NCBI RefSeq assembly: GCF_001559795.1
Contig: NZ_LOHY01000057.1
Span: 1-37,135 of the forward strand
DNA length: 37,135 nucleotides
Source: Pseudostreptobacillus hongkongensis
Lineage (GTDB): Bacteria; Fusobacteriota; Fusobacteriia; Fusobacteriales; Leptotrichiaceae
Direction of reading: 5' to 3'
Shown here in pieces: positions 36,601 through 37,135 of the stretch. Under the pieces are notes generated by a model. It saw nothing but the letters and a program-made list of their open reading frames with translations, ran no database searches and was not told where the DNA came from. Each line of letters begins with the position of its first letter. The stretch's first letter is position 1. The position numbers were made by a program, and so were the translations under genes.

Positions 36601-37135
36601 TTAGAATGTATAATTAAATCCAAATGAACCATAAGGAATAAATCCTTTTTGCCCATATTCAGACCAAGTATATTTAACTCCAAGTTCAGGAATTATATTA
36701 AATTTATTTATTCTCCAGTTATATCTTACACCACTATCCAAAGAAGCATAAACTTTATTTTCTATATTTACATTATCATTTATTTTAGTTAAATAAGTAC
36801 TTGCTCCTATTCTACCCTTTAATAAAGCTTCAAAATTCATATAACTAAATTTAGAACCAAGTCCCACCCCATAATATATATGATGTCTGATTAAATTAGA
36901 ACCTTCACCTCTATCTATTTGTCCAATTCTTCTTGTTAAATCTTCAATTTTTTTATTAACCGTATTTTTTATAGTTTCTTTTTTTTCATCAGCTTTATCA
37001 TATAATTTAGAAACGCTTGAAAAATATTTACTTATATTTTTAAAATCTTCACTTTTAGAAAAAAACATATAAAATTTTTCAAAAGCTTCTTTAACTTTTT
37101 GATTATTTACTTTTTCATTATCAAAAGCATTTTGA
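36601..37135 (-). CDS. Outer-membrane barrel protein, tandem paralogue (5' end outside the window)
   Basis: The frame is open to the right window edge (first full codon at 37134), so only the C-terminal 177 residues are seen. They begin QNAFDNEKVNNQKVKEAFEKFY, which aligns with the end of the helical insert of the neighbour (KMKEAFERFYSFFSKDSEY). They continue with IRHHIYYGVGLGSKFSYMNFEA and end GSFGFNYTF. The last 40 residues are virtually identical to the neighbour, while the rest is clearly diverged. The 38-base gap to the next gene has no terminator or clear promoter, so the two are probably co-transcribed. The ATG at 37068 is internal, not the start. Confidence 0.75.
   Translation of the reverse strand, partial: QNAFDNEKVNNQKVKEAFEKFYMFFSKSEDFKNISKYFSSVSKLYDKADEKKETIKNTVNKKIEDLTRRIGQIDRGEGSNLIRHHIYYGVGLGSKFSYMNFEALLKGRIGASTYLTKINDNVNIENKVYASLDSGVRYNWRINKFNIIPELGVKYTWSEYGQKGFIPYGSFGFNYTF
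36609..36717 (-). repeat. 109-base perfect direct repeat, copy 2
   Basis: It is identical to 35407-35515. It lies at the same place in the coding frame of the tandem paralogue, encoding the last barrel strands. Confidence 0.95.

Noticed and set aside
36462-36683. A minus-strand frame of 73 codons bridging the two barrel genes
   Set aside because: It is an out-of-frame reading of the repeated C-terminal segment and the next gene's start; both true frames are well supported.

Overview
The window is very AT-rich. The proteins are those of an anaerobic, diderm, fermentative bacterium: pyruvate:ferredoxin oxidoreductase, a Gram-positive-type PolC, OppA-like lipoproteins and beta-barrel outer-membrane proteins ending in W or F. 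This combination points to Fusobacteriota, most likely a Leptotrichiaceae member (Streptobacillus/Sneathia-like). The taxon is inferred from protein character and composition, not from a marker search.

Layout. Every intact gene lies on the minus strand, so read from right to left. (a) 37135-35399: two tandem paralogous small outer-membrane barrels, the first cut by the window edge. (b) 35353-34084: a decayed ISNCY/IS1202-type insertion sequence, the only plus-strand coding remnant. (c) 33981-33821: tRNA-Gly(TCC) and tRNA-His(GTG), with a promoter, a terminator and two further terminator-like hairpins. (d) 33589-23964: a tightly packed run of thioredoxin-like gene, polA, azlC, azlD, prfB (with its programmed +1 frameshift) and polC, followed by argS with its own consensus promoter. 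(e) 22112-18543: a monocistronic pyruvate:ferredoxin oxidoreductase gene. (f) 18456-16893: a pseudopilin-like gene overlapping a short comEC (natural transformation). (g) 16791-13224: lipoprotein hydrolase, pepT, paralogous lipoprotein hydrolase. (h) 13111-8553: two large paralogous outer-membrane barrel proteins, each with its own near-consensus promoter and terminator. (i) 8505-8147: decayed phage DNA, including the C-terminal part of an XkdM-type tail-tube gene. (j) 7917-5492: pfkA-pyk glycolytic operon with a consensus promoter and an upstream catabolite-responsive (cre-like) palindrome. (k) 5423-2194: recR, metK and a family-5 solute-binding lipoprotein. (l) 1922-132: a second family-5 solute-binding lipoprotein with its own promoter and terminator. 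A further minus-strand promoter at the left edge reads out of the window.

Functionally, pfkA, pyk and PFOR take hexose phosphate through pyruvate to acetyl-CoA. The two solute-binding lipoproteins, PepT and AzlCD fit a peptide and amino-acid economy. polA, polC, recR and the comEC/pseudopilin pair cover replication, repair and DNA uptake. I see no CRISPR array, no intact mobile element and no clearly new defence or biosynthetic system. The most interesting points are the cre-like operator ahead of pfkA-pyk, the phage tail-tube remnant, the IS that lost its first catalytic Asp, the recombining barrel pair with a large helical insert, and the pepT gene enclosed by duplicated lipoprotein hydrolases.
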